Shown: in pieces, positions 41,966 to 51,723 of the stretch | Layout: every line of letters begins with the position of its first letter | Numbering within the stretch: position 1 is the first letter of the stretch | NCBI GenBank assembly: GCA_002973635.1 | Contig: CP027224.1 | Span: forward strand, 6,001 to 70,000 | Direction of reading: 5' to 3' | DNA length: 64,000 bases | Source of the DNA: Lysinibacillus sp. B2A1 | Lineage (GTDB): Bacteria; Bacillota; Bacilli; Bacillales_A; Planococcaceae | Translations under genes and position numbers: made by a program | Notes under the pieces: model-generated | The model's database searches: none | What the model was told of the DNA's origin: nothing | What the model saw: the letters and a program-made list of their open reading frames with translations, nothing else

Positions 41966-42790
41966 ATGGGCGCTAATACACAGTCAATGATTTTTACACT
42001 CTATGGTGATTATATTATGCGCTACGGTTCTAAAATTTGGATTGGTAGCTTAATTCGTTTATTGAAGGAATTTGGCCATACAGAGCAAAATGTACGTGTA
42101 TCCGTATCTAGAATGGTCAAACAAGGGTGGTTACAATCTGAAAGACAAGGGAACCGTAGTTATTATTTTTTAACAAAACGAGGTAAAAAACGCATGGAAG
42201 AAGCGGCCAATCGTATTTTTAAACTTAAACCCAACAAATGGGACCAAAAATGGCGACTTCTGATGTATACTATTCCAGAAGACAAACGTCAGATTCGAGA
42301 CGAATTACGCAAAGAACTCTTATGGAGCGGATTTGGTTCTTTTTCAAATGGCTGCTGGATATCACCCAACAACTTAGAAGAAGAAGTTAAATTGCTTATT
42401 CAAAAATATGATATTGCTGATTACGTAGATTTCTTTTCAGCCGAATATATTGGGCCGCATAATCATGAGGCACTTATTGAAAAAAGCTGGTCATTGACAG
42501 AAATTGAAGCGCGATATGAGGAATTTATGAATCAATATAGTAAGCAATATATCGTGCATCAAAGTGCCATCTCTAAAGAAGAAATGTCAGATGCTGAATG
42601 TTTTGTAGAGCGTACAAATCTTGTTCATGAATATCGTAAATTTCTATTTATCGACCCAGGTCTTCCACAAGAATTATTACCTCCTATGTGGAGTGGAAAT
42701 CACGCAGCATTATTGTTTCAACAATACTATAAATTACTGGAAGAGCCATCCTATCGTTTCTTTGAGGAAATTTTCCACGCTGATAATTAA
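41966..42790 (+). CDS. paaX: PaaX-family transcriptional repressor
   Basis: 274 residues from ATG 41966 (GGGGG upstream). PaaX pattern: N-terminal winged helix (MIFTLYGDYIM...SLIRLLKEFG...VRVSVSRMVKQGWL), then DQKWRLLMYTIPE and the C-terminal YRKFLFIDPGLPQELLP. PaaX represses paa genes until phenylacetyl-CoA binds. It is co-directional with the third crotonase and lies at the far end of the cluster from the main promoter. Confidence 0.92.
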   Translation: MGANTQSMIFTLYGDYIMRYGSKIWIGSLIRLLKEFGHTEQNVRVSVSRMVKQGWLQSERQGNRSYYFLTKRGKKRMEEAANRIFKLKPNKWDQKWRLLMYTIPEDKRQIRDELRKELLWSGFGSFSNGCWISPNNLEEEVKLLIQKYDIADYVDFFSAEYIGPHNHEALIEKSWSLTEIEARYEEFMNQYSKQYIVHQSAISKEEMSDAECFVERTNLVHEYRKFLFIDPGLPQELLPPMWSGNHAALLFQQYYKLLEEPSYRFFEEIFHADN

Positions 42791-42794
42791 AAAA

Positions 42795-42834
42795 CAAAAG
42801 AGCTCATCCAATTAAGGGGAGCTCCTTTGTTTTT
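42795..42834. terminator. Bidirectional terminator, paaX / thioesterase
   Basis: CAAAAGAGCTC / GAGCTCCTTTG stem with one mismatch, with T-runs on both strands. Confidence 0.82.
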
Positions 42835-43231
42835 AAAGAATCATTATAGAAGACGTTACTTTAGCGACATATTTTTCATTTTGTGAAACTATCGCCTCCA
42901 CATAACAAGTTTTCCGTCCTTTTTTTATGATCCTTGAATCAACAGTGGCAATACCTACGTGAAGAGGTCGTAAAAATGTTATTTGTAAATTAATGGTTGA
43001 AAATACTTGGTTTTCTTCTAGTACAGAAGCCATTGAATATGCCATCGTAATATCAGCCGCAGAAGCTATATATCCACCCATTACTATTTGATGACCGTTT
43101 AAAAAATTTTCGTTAATCTCCCATGAGCAAATAGCATCTCCAGCAATAGCCGAGATTAATTTAATACATAACGTTTGATCACATGCCGGTGGTTCAACTG
43201 CCCCGTTAATAACTTGTTTTAAGTCAATCAT
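42833..43231 (-). CDS. Second hotdog-fold thioesterase
   Basis: 132 residues. PaaI/4HBT-like pattern: FLNGHQIVMGGYIASAADI and INLQITFLRPLHVGIATV. It shares its strand with the FabK-like gene upstream, 21 bases away, so the two probably form an operon. Its role may be CoA release from stalled intermediates; the substrate is not known. Confidence 0.75.
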   Translation of the reverse strand: MIDLKQVINGAVEPPACDQTLCIKLISAIAGDAICSWEINENFLNGHQIVMGGYIASAADITMAYSMASVLEENQVFSTINLQITFLRPLHVGIATVDSRIIKKGRKTCYVEAIVSQNEKYVAKVTSSIMIL

Positions 43232-43252
43232 GGTCGCTTATGTCCTTCCTTT

Positions 43253-44212
43253 TTATTGAGACTGAAAATTAGTAAGCAATGCGCGATTTAAACATTTCTG
43301 TGCATCGGTCATCATATTGTTGATAAGCGTGGAAACAGTCGGTAAGTCTTGGATCATCCCTGCAATTTGTCCACTATTCACAAAACCACCCTTTTCGTTT
43401 CCTTCAATGGCTCCTTTGATATGATAAGCTTCAGATGTACGTTCTTGATAATCAGCAAGCGTTATGCCTATTCCTTCATCTGACAGAAGTTCAGCTGTGT
43501 AAGGCGATTTTAATACACGACGTATTTGCCCAACTGATCTGCCAAGAATAACCGTTTCTACATCTGTCGCATCGAGTAGCCTTTGTTTATATGTCTTATG
43601 TACAGGCATCTCCTGCGTAGCAATAAAACGTGTTCCCATTTGTACACCCGCTGCTCCAAGCATGAATGAAGCTGCCAATCCTCGTCCATCACCAATACCA
43701 CCTGCTGCCACAACGGGAATCGAAACCGCATCAACAACTTGTGGAATTAGTGTAAATGTTGTCAACTCTAAATTTGAATTAATCCCTGCCGCTTCAAATC
43801 CTTCTACAACAAGCACATCAGCACCGCCTTGTTCTGCCTTGATAGCATGTTTGACAGCTGCTATAACCACCATTACACAAATATTATGGGCATGTAACTT
43901 CTTGATAAATGGTTCGGGGTTTCCTGCTGATAAAGAAACGACCGGTACTTTAAGTGTTATAGCCATTTGTAATAATTCTTTTGTGTAAGGGTTGACATTA
44001 ATTGGGATATTAATAGCGAATGGTTTTTCCGTCAGTTGTTTTGTAGTTACTATGCGCTTCTCTACTTCTGCTGGTGTCATTGTCCCACAGCCGATTGTTC
44101 CTAATCCTCCTGCATTTGACACAGAAGCTACGAGTTCAGGACTGCTGATATTTCCCATTCCTCCTTGTATAATTGGGTATTGAATCTTTAAAATCGAACA
44201 TAATTGATTCAA
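43253..44212 (-). CDS. FMN flavoprotein, nitronate monooxygenase / FabK family
   Basis: 319 residues from TTG 44212, preceded by GGGAGGTG; the longer frame to 44269 adds a non-conserved extension. TIM-barrel flavoenzyme with YPIIQGGMGNISSPELVASV, VVAAGGIGDGRGLAASFMLG and GVQMGTRFIATQE (FMN phosphate). Relatives are nitronate monooxygenases or enoyl-ACP reductase II. The family is often mis-named, so no reaction is claimed. It sits beside paaX and a thioesterase and may handle an unsaturated CoA ester. Confidence 0.85.
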   Translation of the reverse strand: MNQLCSILKIQYPIIQGGMGNISSPELVASVSNAGGLGTIGCGTMTPAEVEKRIVTTKQLTEKPFAINIPINVNPYTKELLQMAITLKVPVVSLSAGNPEPFIKKLHAHNICVMVVIAAVKHAIKAEQGGADVLVVEGFEAAGINSNLELTTFTLIPQVVDAVSIPVVAAGGIGDGRGLAASFMLGAAGVQMGTRFIATQEMPVHKTYKQRLLDATDVETVILGRSVGQIRRVLKSPYTAELLSDEGIGITLADYQERTSEAYHIKGAIEGNEKGGFVNSGQIAGMIQDLPTVSTLINNMMTDAQKCLNRALLTNFQSQ

Positions 44213-44286
44213 TAAGTACACCTCCCGTTTAAAATGTGTTATATTAAATTTAACAAAATAATCAGACAAATGGAAGGGTGAATTTT

Positions 44287-44802
44287 ATGGAGATTACATA
44301 CGCCACTAAAAAACCAGTTGTACACGAATCTGTATTTCAAGCTCCAGGAACATATATCATTGGGGATGTATCAATAGATGAAGAATCTTCAATTTGGTTT
44401 AATGCAGTATTACGAGGAGATGAAGATACTATCAGCATTGGAAAACGCTGTAGTATTCAGGATAATGTAACAATTCATTTATTTGAAGGGGCGCCTGTTA
44501 TTGTAGAAGACGAAGTAACAGTTGGCCACCAGGTGGTCTTACATGGCTGTAAAATAGGTCGTCGTACAATTGTCGGCATGGGATCGGTTATTTTAGATTA
44601 TGCCGAAATTGGAGAGGAATGTATTATTGGCGCAAATACGCTTATCACACAAGGTACAAAGATTCCTCCACGTTCATTAGTTGTTGGATCACCAGGTAAG
44701 GTTATTCGCTCTTTACAAGATAAAGACTTTGAGCTAATTCAATTATCGATTGACACATATGTCCAAAAAGGAAAAGAGTTCAAACAGATTCTAGAGGGCT
44801 AA
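44287..44802 (+). CDS. Hexapeptide-repeat gamma-carbonic-anhydrase-like protein (YtoA/PaaY type)
   Basis: 171 residues from ATG 44287 (GAAGGG upstream). Left-handed beta-helix repeats with zinc histidines in NVTIHLF and VGHQVVLHGC. B. subtilis YtoA and E. coli PaaY share this fold; PaaY is a thioesterase linked to paaX. The position next to paaX and paaI-like genes supports a PaaY-like role, but the sequence is equally YtoA-like. Confidence 0.8.
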   Translation: MEITYATKKPVVHESVFQAPGTYIIGDVSIDEESSIWFNAVLRGDEDTISIGKRCSIQDNVTIHLFEGAPVIVEDEVTVGHQVVLHGCKIGRRTIVGMGSVILDYAEIGEECIIGANTLITQGTKIPPRSLVVGSPGKVIRSLQDKDFELIQLSIDTYVQKGKEFKQILEG

Positions 44803-44930
44803 TTAGGTGCTGGTAAACTGCGAATATCACTGAGTTAAGATTATGTATGGAATATAAAAAATTGGCTTGGTTGCTTATAAAAGATATATGGTTAATTTTA
44901 ATTTATCTATTGATTACTATAACAAAAAAT

Positions 44931-45007
44931 GCCAAACATCCTTCTGAAACTTTCCCCTTGCTTTCACGCAGGGACATATTGCTACTTCGGTTGTTTGGCT
45001 TTTTTAT
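44931..45007. terminator. Structured bidirectional terminator, gamma-CA / tadA
   Basis: GCCAAACA / TGTTTGGC outer stem with an inner CCCTTGC / GCAGGG hairpin. T-runs flank it on both strands, so it ends both converging transcripts. The unusually large loop could also mean a small RNA. Confidence 0.7.
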
Positions 45008-45547
<540 letters not shown>

Positions 45548-45573
45548 TTAATTGGTAAATGCTACTTTAAATG

Positions 45574-45638
45574 TTGACATTCCTAAAAGTACCATTTATA
45601 TTTATATATGAACACATGCTCATATATAAATATAAATG
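45574..45638 (+). promoter_or_regulatory. Promoter and long palindromic operator of the zinc-efflux operon
   Basis: TTGACA (45574-45579), 17 bases, TATATT (45597-45602). The -10 is buried in a perfect inverted repeat with 19-bp arms (45593-45611 and 45620-45638) around ACACATGC. Its centre, ATGAACA-CA-TGCTCAT, is the CzrA/SmtB 12-2-12 type with one mismatch. Confidence 0.88.
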
Positions 45639-45654
45639 ATTGGGGATAAACTAA

Positions 45655-45987
45655 ATGGATGAAAAATTAACAGAGATTACTCAAGTAAACAACGATCAGC
45701 ATTTAGATGAGGAGACACTATTTGTTGTATCTCAAACCTTTAAGGCATTAAGTGATCCTACAAGAATTCGTATACTAAATTTATTGTGTACAGATGAACA
45801 TTCGGTCAATGACATCGCGGAAATCTTAGATTTAGGCCAATCGACCGTTTCGCATCAATTACGTTTTTTAAAAAATTTACGTTTAGTGAAATTTCGAAGA
45901 GAGGGTACAACCTTATACTATTCGAAGGATGACGATCACATTATGAATTTACTGAAGCAAGCGATTGAGCATGCTGCACATAATTAA
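45655..45987 (+). CDS. czrA: ArsR/SmtB-family zinc-sensing repressor (CzrA-like)
   Basis: 110 residues. Winged helix with [12 protein letters not shown] and [15 protein letters not shown]. The C-terminal helix carries D93-x-H95 and H106-x2-H109, the alpha-5 zinc/cobalt site of CzrA with the same spacing; no alpha-3 cysteine site. It is 20 bases from a CDF exporter and behind a matching operator, so it most likely represses the pair until zinc or cobalt binds. Confidence 0.92.
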   Translation: MDEKLTEITQVNNDQHLDEETLFVVSQTFKALSDPTRIRILNLLCTDEHSVNDIAEILDLGQSTVSHQLRFLKNLRLVKFRREGTTLYYSKDDDHIMNLLKQAIEHAAHN

Positions 45988-46007
45988 AAATAACGGAGGG
46001 GAAAAAC

Positions 46008-46961
46008 ATGGGACATAATCATGATCACGGCCATGATCATACACATGGCGCTAATAAAAAAGTATTAATATTATCATTTATTATAATTACAGGATATATG
46101 GTGGTTGAAGCAATTGGCGGTTTTTTAACAAATAGTTTGGCTCTTTTATCAGACGCAGGACATATGTTAAGTGACTCAATTTCTTTAGCCATAGCATTAC
46201 TTGCATTTATGTTTGGAGAGAAGGCAGCAAATTACAGTAAAACATATGGTTACAAACGATTTGAAATTTTAGCTGCGGTGTTAAATGGTGTGACATTAAT
46301 CTTAATAGCTTTATTTATTTTCTACGAGGCAATAGAGCGTTTTGCAAATCCACCAGAAGTGGCAACTAAAGGTATGCTTATTATTAGTACGATTGGCCTT
46401 CTTATTAATATTTTGGTAGCTTGGATAATGATGCGTGGAAGCGACACAAAGGATAATTTAAATATGCGAGGTGCATTTTTACATGTACTAAGTGATATGC
46501 TGGGATCTGTAGGAGCTATTGTTGCCGCTTTACTAATTATGTTTTTTGGTTGGGGCTGGGCTGATCCGCTGGCAAGTGTAATTGTCGCATTGTTGGTATT
46601 AAGAAGTGGCTACTATGTAACGAAGGCTGCTGTTCATGTTTTAATGGAGGGAACTCCTTCAAACGTCGACATTCAAGAAATTATTCAAACTATTGAACAG
46701 ACAAAAGGTGTCCAAAGTATACATGATCTACACATTTGGACAATAACAAGTGGAACGAATGCACTTTCCTGTCACGCGGTGGTTGATGATCAGTTGAAAA
46801 TTACGGATAGTGAGAATATATTACGAGAAATTGAACATAATCTTGAGCATAAGGGCATTAAGCATGTAACAATTCAATTAGAAACTGCAGCACATCAGCA
46901 TGACAATTCAATTTTATGCCAATTAAAAGCAGAACCGTCTCATCATGATCATCAACATTAA
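46008..46961 (+). CDS. czcD: CDF-family zinc/cadmium/cobalt exporter
   Basis: 317 residues. His-rich N-terminus (HNHDHGHDHTHG) and C-terminus, six membrane helices, transport-site SLALLSDAGHMLSDS in helix II and HVLSDMLGS in helix V, followed by a cytoplasmic ferredoxin-like domain. It exports divalent metal in exchange for protons. ATG behind GGAGGGG; partner of the repressor upstream. Confidence 0.94.
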   Translation: MGHNHDHGHDHTHGANKKVLILSFIIITGYMVVEAIGGFLTNSLALLSDAGHMLSDSISLAIALLAFMFGEKAANYSKTYGYKRFEILAAVLNGVTLILIALFIFYEAIERFANPPEVATKGMLIISTIGLLINILVAWIMMRGSDTKDNLNMRGAFLHVLSDMLGSVGAIVAALLIMFFGWGWADPLASVIVALLVLRSGYYVTKAAVHVLMEGTPSNVDIQEIIQTIEQTKGVQSIHDLHIWTITSGTNALSCHAVVDDQLKITDSENILREIEHNLEHKGIKHVTIQLETAAHQHDNSILCQLKAEPSHHDHQH

Positions 46962-46974
46962 TAAAATTTTTTAC

Positions 46975-47004
46975 TTTACATACCCTTCGTGGGTATAGTA
47001 TGAT
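46975..47004 (+). promoter_or_regulatory. CsoR operator and promoter of csoR
   Basis: ATACCCTTCGTGGGTAT (46980-46996), the GC-flanked palindrome CsoR binds, fills the spacer between TTTACA (46975) and TATGAT (46999). Confidence 0.85.
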
Positions 47005-47029
47005 GAAAATGAAATAGGAGGTGTATGGA

Positions 47030-47362
47030 ATGGAAGACATAACGAAAGAGGTTACATGTCATACGGAGGAAACTACATCTTGTCGAAAAAGCCATCATCC
47101 TGAACGTGTAAAAAAGGATTTAACGACTCGTTTAAATCGCATAGAGGGTCAGATTCGTGGTATTAAGGGAATGATTGAAAAAGATGTTTACTGTGATGAT
47201 ATTATTACGCAGTTATCTGCCACACAGTCTGCTTTAAATAGTGTAGCAAAAATATTATTGGAAGGCCATTTAAAGGGTTGTGTTGTGGACCGCCTATCTG
47301 AGGGTGATGAAGCAGTGTTGGATGAATTAGTAGTGACCATTCAAAAGCTAATGAAAAAATAA
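47030..47362 (+). CDS. csoR: Copper-sensing repressor CsoR
   Basis: 110 residues from ATG 47030 (AGGAGGTG upstream). All-alpha CsoR fold with Cu(I) ligands C55, H80 and C84. It has extra cysteine and histidine residues near the N-terminus (C10, H11, C18, H22, H23). Copper binding releases it from the csoR, copZ and copA control sites. Confidence 0.94.
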   Translation: MEDITKEVTCHTEETTSCRKSHHPERVKKDLTTRLNRIEGQIRGIKGMIEKDVYCDDIITQLSATQSALNSVAKILLEGHLKGCVVDRLSEGDEAVLDELVVTIQKLMKK

Positions 47363-47414
47363 TATTTGTAAATATATACCCCTATTTAATATAAACAAAG
47401 AGGAGAGATATTTT

Positions 47415-47621
47415 ATGCAAAACGTAACTTTAAATGTACAAGGAATGTCATGTGGACATTGTGTAAATGCAGTAGAAAAAAGTGTTGGAGCATTAACTGG
47501 TGTTGACCAAGTGAAAGTGAACCTAGCAGAAGGCTTAGTAGATGTTGCATTTGACGAAGCAAAAGTATCTTTAGATCAAATTAAAGAAACAATTGATGAC
47601 CAAGGCTATGATGTAAAATAA
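47415..47621 (+). CDS. copZ: Copper chaperone CopZ
   Basis: 68 residues, one heavy-metal-associated domain with GMSCGHC. It carries Cu(I) to CopA. A CsoR-type half site (ATACCCCTATTTAATAT) precedes it at about 47377. Confidence 0.95.
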   Translation: MQNVTLNVQGMSCGHCVNAVEKSVGALTGVDQVKVNLAEGLVDVAFDEAKVSLDQIKETIDDQGYDVK

Positions 47622-47666
47622 AATATGTAGGGTGCTCAAGTAGCACTCTATTATTTTAAGTGATAT

Positions 47667-47683
47667 ATACCCCCTATTGGTAT
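47667..47683 (+). promoter_or_regulatory. CsoR operator upstream of copA
   Basis: ATACCCCCTATTGGTAT, the same ATACCC...GGTAT pattern as at csoR, immediately before the copA ribosome binding site. Confidence 0.75.
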
Positions 47684-47700
47684 AAGGAGAGGTGGAAGAA

Positions 47701-50112
47701 ATGAGTCCAGAAGTAAAAGAGACCAACTTGCAAATAACAGGTATGACCTGTGCAGCCTGCGCCACTCGTATAGAAAAAGGTTTAAATAAAATGGATGGTG
47801 TTGAACAGGCCACTGTTAATTTAGCGCTTGAAAAATCAACGATTAAGTACGATTCGTCCAAATTAAGTGAAGTAGATTTTGAAAAGAAAATTGAAGCACT
47901 TGGTTATGGCGTTGTTAAACAGAAAACTGAATTTGACATTACGGGCATGACCTGTGCAGCCTGCGCTACGCGTATAGAAAAAGGATTAAATAAGCTAGCT
48001 GGTGTCTCATCCGCAAATGTAAACTTAGCACTTGAGAAGGCAACAATTGAGTTTAATCCATCTGAAGTATCCATTGCAGAGATCATTGCAAAGGTTGAAA
48101 AATTAGGTTATGAGGCCCATCAAAAAGCTGAAGAACAAGAAACCGTAGACCATCGTCATAAGGCCATCAAACAACAGCAGCATAAATTTATTTTATCAGC
48201 TATTCTTTCACTACCATTGCTCTGGACGATGGTTGGTCATTTTTCATTTACTTCGTTTTTATATGTACCAGATATACTAATGAATCCATGGGTACAAATG
48301 ATATTAGCTACGCCCGTTCAATTTATAATAGGGAAACAATTTTATGTGGGTGCCTATAAAGCCTTGCGTAATGGTAGTGCCAATATGGATGTACTAGTAG
48401 TAATGGGTACATCTGCAGCTTACTTTTATAGTGTCTATCAAGCAATTGTTACGGTAGGTTCACATCATGGCCCACACCTTTATTTTGAAACAAGCGCGGT
48501 ATTAATTACTTTAATTCTATTAGGAAAATTATTTGAGGCAAAAGCGAAAGGTCGTTCATCTGAAGCAATCAAAAAATTAATGGGTCTTCAAGCAAAAACG
48601 GCCGTTGTTGTTCGAGAGGGCGTTGAGAAAGAAGTACCATTAGAAGAAGTAGTAATTGGTGACATTATTTTAGTAAAACCAGGTGAGAAAATTCCAGTTG
48701 ATGGTGAAGTCTTAGAAGGAATAACTGCTGTTGATGAGTCAATGCTGACAGGGGAAAGTCTTCCTGTTGATAAAAAGCAAGGTGATGTATTATTTGGCTC
48801 AACGATTAATAAAAATGGCTTTATTAAAATGACAGCAACAAAAGTAGGCCGAGATACAGCTTTAGCACAGATTATTAAAGTGGTAGAAGATGCACAAGGC
48901 TCAAAGGCACCAATCCAGCGTTTAGCAGATCATATTTCTGGCATATTTGTACCAATTGTTGTTGGAATTGCGATTATTACGTTTTTAGTTTGGATTCTTT
49001 GGGTACAACCAGGTGAGTTTACGCCTGCATTAGAAGTATTAATCGCAGTTCTTGTCATTGCATGTCCATGTGCGCTTGGTTTAGCGACACCAACATCTAT
49101 TATGGCAGGCTCTGGTCGCGCAGCAGAGTTTGGAATTTTATTTAAAGGTGGCGAGCATTTAGAGCAAACGCAAAGTATCGATACGGTGGTTGTTGATAAA
49201 ACAGGTACAGTAACACACGGCAAACCTGTGTTAACTGATGTTATACTAGCAGCAGAGCAAGACGAAGCAAGCTTTTTATCGTTAATAGGTGCAGCGGAGA
49301 AGCAATCAGAGCATCCATTAGCAGAAGCAATTGTTCAAGGCATTACAGATCGTGGTATTGAGCTAGGTGATGTTCAATTCTTTGAAGCGATACCAGGTTA
49401 TGGTGTGCAAGCGACAGTGTCAGGTCAAGGAGTCGTAATCGGTACACGTAAATTGATGCAACAATATGGTATTCCTATTGATGACATTCTACCAATAATG
49501 GAGCAGTTAGAGGAAAATGGTAAAACAGCGATGTTAGCTGCTGTCAACGGTCAATATGCTGGTCTAGTAGCAGTAGCTGATACTGTTAAAGAAACTTCTA
49601 AAGAGGCAGTTCGTCGTCTACAAGATATGGGCATTACCGTTATTATGATGACTGGTGATAATGAACGTACAGCACAAGCCATAGGAGCAGAAGTTGGTGT
49701 AAATCATGTGATTGCTGAGGTTCTACCAGAAGGGAAAGCAGATGAAGTAAAAAAACTGCAAGCTACGGGTAAGAAAGTGGCGATGGTAGGTGATGGCATT
49801 AATGATGCGCCAGCACTTGCTACAGCGAATATTGGGATGGCCATTGGTACTGGCACAGACGTAGCTATGGAAGCAGCAGATATTACGCTGATTCGTGGCG
49901 ATTTAAACAGTATAGCGGATGCCATCATTATGAGCCGTAAAACAATGCGCAATATTAAACAAAACTTATTTTGGGCATTTGCTTACAATACATTAGGTAT
50001 ACCAATTGCTGCAATCGGTTTACTTGCTCCATGGGTTGCAGGCGCAGCGATGGCCTTTAGCTCAGTATCAGTTGTTTTAAACGCACTTCGCTTACAGCGT
50101 GTTAAATTATAG
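47701..50112 (+). CDS. copA: Copper-exporting P1B-type ATPase
   Basis: 803 residues from ATG 47701; the in-frame GTG at 47692 lies in the ribosome binding site AGGAGAGG. Two N-terminal metal-binding domains (GMTCAAC at 14-20 and 82-88, near-identical and probably duplicated), eight helices, ion site CPC in [11 protein letters not shown], actuator TGES, phosphorylation DKTGTVT, and hinge [11 protein letters not shown]. It pumps Cu(I) out of the cell, supplied by CopZ and regulated by CsoR. Confidence 0.97.
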   Translation: MSPEVKETNLQITGMTCAACATRIEKGLNKMDGVEQATVNLALEKSTIKYDSSKLSEVDFEKKIEALGYGVVKQKTEFDITGMTCAACATRIEKGLNKLAGVSSANVNLALEKATIEFNPSEVSIAEIIAKVEKLGYEAHQKAEEQETVDHRHKAIKQQQHKFILSAILSLPLLWTMVGHFSFTSFLYVPDILMNPWVQMILATPVQFIIGKQFYVGAYKALRNGSANMDVLVVMGTSAAYFYSVYQAIVTVGSHHGPHLYFETSAVLITLILLGKLFEAKAKGRSSEAIKKLMGLQAKTAVVVREGVEKEVPLEEVVIGDIILVKPGEKIPVDGEVLEGITAVDESMLTGESLPVDKKQGDVLFGSTINKNGFIKMTATKVGRDTALAQIIKVVEDAQGSKAPIQRLADHISGIFVPIVVGIAIITFLVWILWVQPGEFTPALEVLIAVLVIACPCALGLATPTSIMAGSGRAAEFGILFKGGEHLEQTQSIDTVVVDKTGTVTHGKPVLTDVILAAEQDEASFLSLIGAAEKQSEHPLAEAIVQGITDRGIELGDVQFFEAIPGYGVQATVSGQGVVIGTRKLMQQYGIPIDDILPIMEQLEENGKTAMLAAVNGQYAGLVAVADTVKETSKEAVRRLQDMGITVIMMTGDNERTAQAIGAEVGVNHVIAEVLPEGKADEVKKLQATGKKVAMVGDGINDAPALATANIGMAIGTGTDVAMEAADITLIRGDLNSIADAIIMSRKTMRNIKQNLFWAFAYNTLGIPIAAIGLLAPWVAGAAMAFSSVSVVLNALRLQRVKL

Positions 50113-50120
50113 ATAGATAA

Positions 50121-50147
50121 CGGCCTACCTCGGTGGGTCGTTTTTTT
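50121..50147 (+). terminator. copA terminator
   Basis: CGGCCTACC / GGTGGGTCG stem (G-U pairs) followed by seven T. Confidence 0.85.
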
Positions 50148-50298
50148 ATATGTAAATTTAATAGAGAGATTAGCTTGATTCTGTTTTTCATTTTCGCACT
50201 ATGATACAATGAAAAGCACTGATTTATTTTTTAATAATGTCCTCAGGCAAAGAGGGAATTGATAATAGAATCCATAGAACATAAAGGAGGAGCTTCTG

Positions 50299-50937
50299 GT
50301 GACGGTTCCATTTGTTACGGTAGAAGGTCCGATTGGTGTTGGTAAAACCTCTTTATCGAAAGAGATTGCAGCGACATTTAATTACCATCTATTAAAGGAA
50401 ATAGTAGACGAAAACCCTTTTCTAAATAAGTTTTATGAAAACATTGAGGAGTGGAGTTTCCAAACTGAAATGTTTTTCTTATGTAATCGCTATAAACAAT
50501 TATCAGATATTAAAAAGTTTCGCTTAACACATCAAAGACCTGTAGTAGCGGACTATCATATTTTTAAAAATCTAATATTTGCAAAACGTACATTGGCACC
50601 AACCGAGTATGATAAATATGAAGAAATTTATAAAATACTAACGAAGGATATGCCTGTACCTAATGTTGTTGTTTATTTACATGCTAGTGTTGAGACATTG
50701 ATGAAGCGTATTGCAATGCGTGGACGTGAATTCGAGAAAATGATTGCACGGGATTATATGGAGCAACTTGTGGCAGATTATCATTCTTTTATCGAGCATT
50801 TTGAGAAAATGCATCCGGAAATTCCTGTCATTCGATTTAATGGAGATCAACTTGACTTCGTTAAAAACACAGATGATTTAAACTATGTTTTGCAAATCAT
50901 AAAGGATACGTTACAACAAAGGAGCTTGCAACAATGA
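50299..50937 (+). CDS. dgk: Deoxyguanosine kinase
   Basis: 212 residues, GTG start with AAAGGAGG upstream. Deoxynucleoside kinase P-loop GPIGVGKT (10-17), the ERx-type region and LID arginines (RIAMRGREFEKM). It salvages deoxyguanosine. It overlaps dck by four bases (ATGA). The assignment as dgk versus dck follows B. subtilis similarity and order. Confidence 0.9.
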   Translation: MTVPFVTVEGPIGVGKTSLSKEIAATFNYHLLKEIVDENPFLNKFYENIEEWSFQTEMFFLCNRYKQLSDIKKFRLTHQRPVVADYHIFKNLIFAKRTLAPTEYDKYEEIYKILTKDMPVPNVVVYLHASVETLMKRIAMRGREFEKMIARDYMEQLVADYHSFIEHFEKMHPEIPVIRFNGDQLDFVKNTDDLNYVLQIIKDTLQQRSLQQ

Positions 50938-51602
50938 ATTTAAGAGAGAAGTACGATATTCCGCCACAGACAGTCATTACCATTGCTGGTACTGTAGGTG
51001 TGGGGAAATCAACGATGACAAAAGCGTTAGCAGAGGCGCTAAATTTCCGTACATCATTTGAAAAAGTTGACACTAACCCATATTTAGATAAATTTTATGA
51101 GGACTTTGAAAAATGGAGCTTCCATTTGCAGGTGTATTTTTTAGCTGAACGTTTTAAGGAGCAAAAGCGAATTTTTGAATATGGCGGGGGATTTATTCAG
51201 GATCGTTCTATTTACGAAGATACAGGAATTTTTGCAAAAATGCACTATGATAAAGGAACAATGAGTCCAACAGATTACGAGACTTATAAAAATTTATTTG
51301 ATGCAATGGTAATGACACCTTACTTCCCGCATCCAGATTTACTAATATATCTTGAGGGACCAATTGATGCAGTCATTGGGCGGATTCAAGAGCGTGGTCG
51401 TTCAATGGAGCAGCAGACACCAATTGATTATTGGATTGAAATGCATGAACGTTATGAGAACTGGGTCAATAATTTTAATTCATGCCCCGTTTTACGTTTA
51501 GATATTAATGATTATGATTTATTAAAAAATCCTGAAGCAATTGAATCAATTGTGAGCCGTATCAGTCATATGCTAAAACAAACAGGCCATTTACGCAAAT
51601 AG
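50934..51602 (+). CDS. dck: Deoxyadenosine/deoxycytidine kinase
   Basis: 222 residues. P-loop GTVGVGKST, QDRSIYEDTGIFAKM (the DRS motif) and LID RIQERGRSMEQQ. It phosphorylates deoxyadenosine and deoxycytidine. Translationally coupled to dgk. Confidence 0.92.
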   Translation: MNLREKYDIPPQTVITIAGTVGVGKSTMTKALAEALNFRTSFEKVDTNPYLDKFYEDFEKWSFHLQVYFLAERFKEQKRIFEYGGGFIQDRSIYEDTGIFAKMHYDKGTMSPTDYETYKNLFDAMVMTPYFPHPDLLIYLEGPIDAVIGRIQERGRSMEQQTPIDYWIEMHERYENWVNNFNSCPVLRLDINDYDLLKNPEAIESIVSRISHMLKQTGHLRK

Positions 51603-51662
51603 AATTTATCAGGGCTTTAACTAAAAAAATATCTAATAAGCAATTAATGAAAATAAATGATT

Positions 51663-51709
51663 AAAAGACGTGAGACAATATAAATAGCTATTGTTTCACG
51701 TCTTTTAAG
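51663..51709 (+). terminator. dgk-dck terminator
   Basis: AAAAGACGTGAGACAATA / TATTGTTTCACGTCTTTT long stem with a TTTT tail. Confidence 0.88.
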
Positions 51710-51723
51710 TAGGAGGGATTATT

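Noticed and set aside
47701..47970. Near-identical DNA repeats inside copA as a mobile or recombination artefact
   Set aside because: They are two metal-binding domains, normal for CopA.
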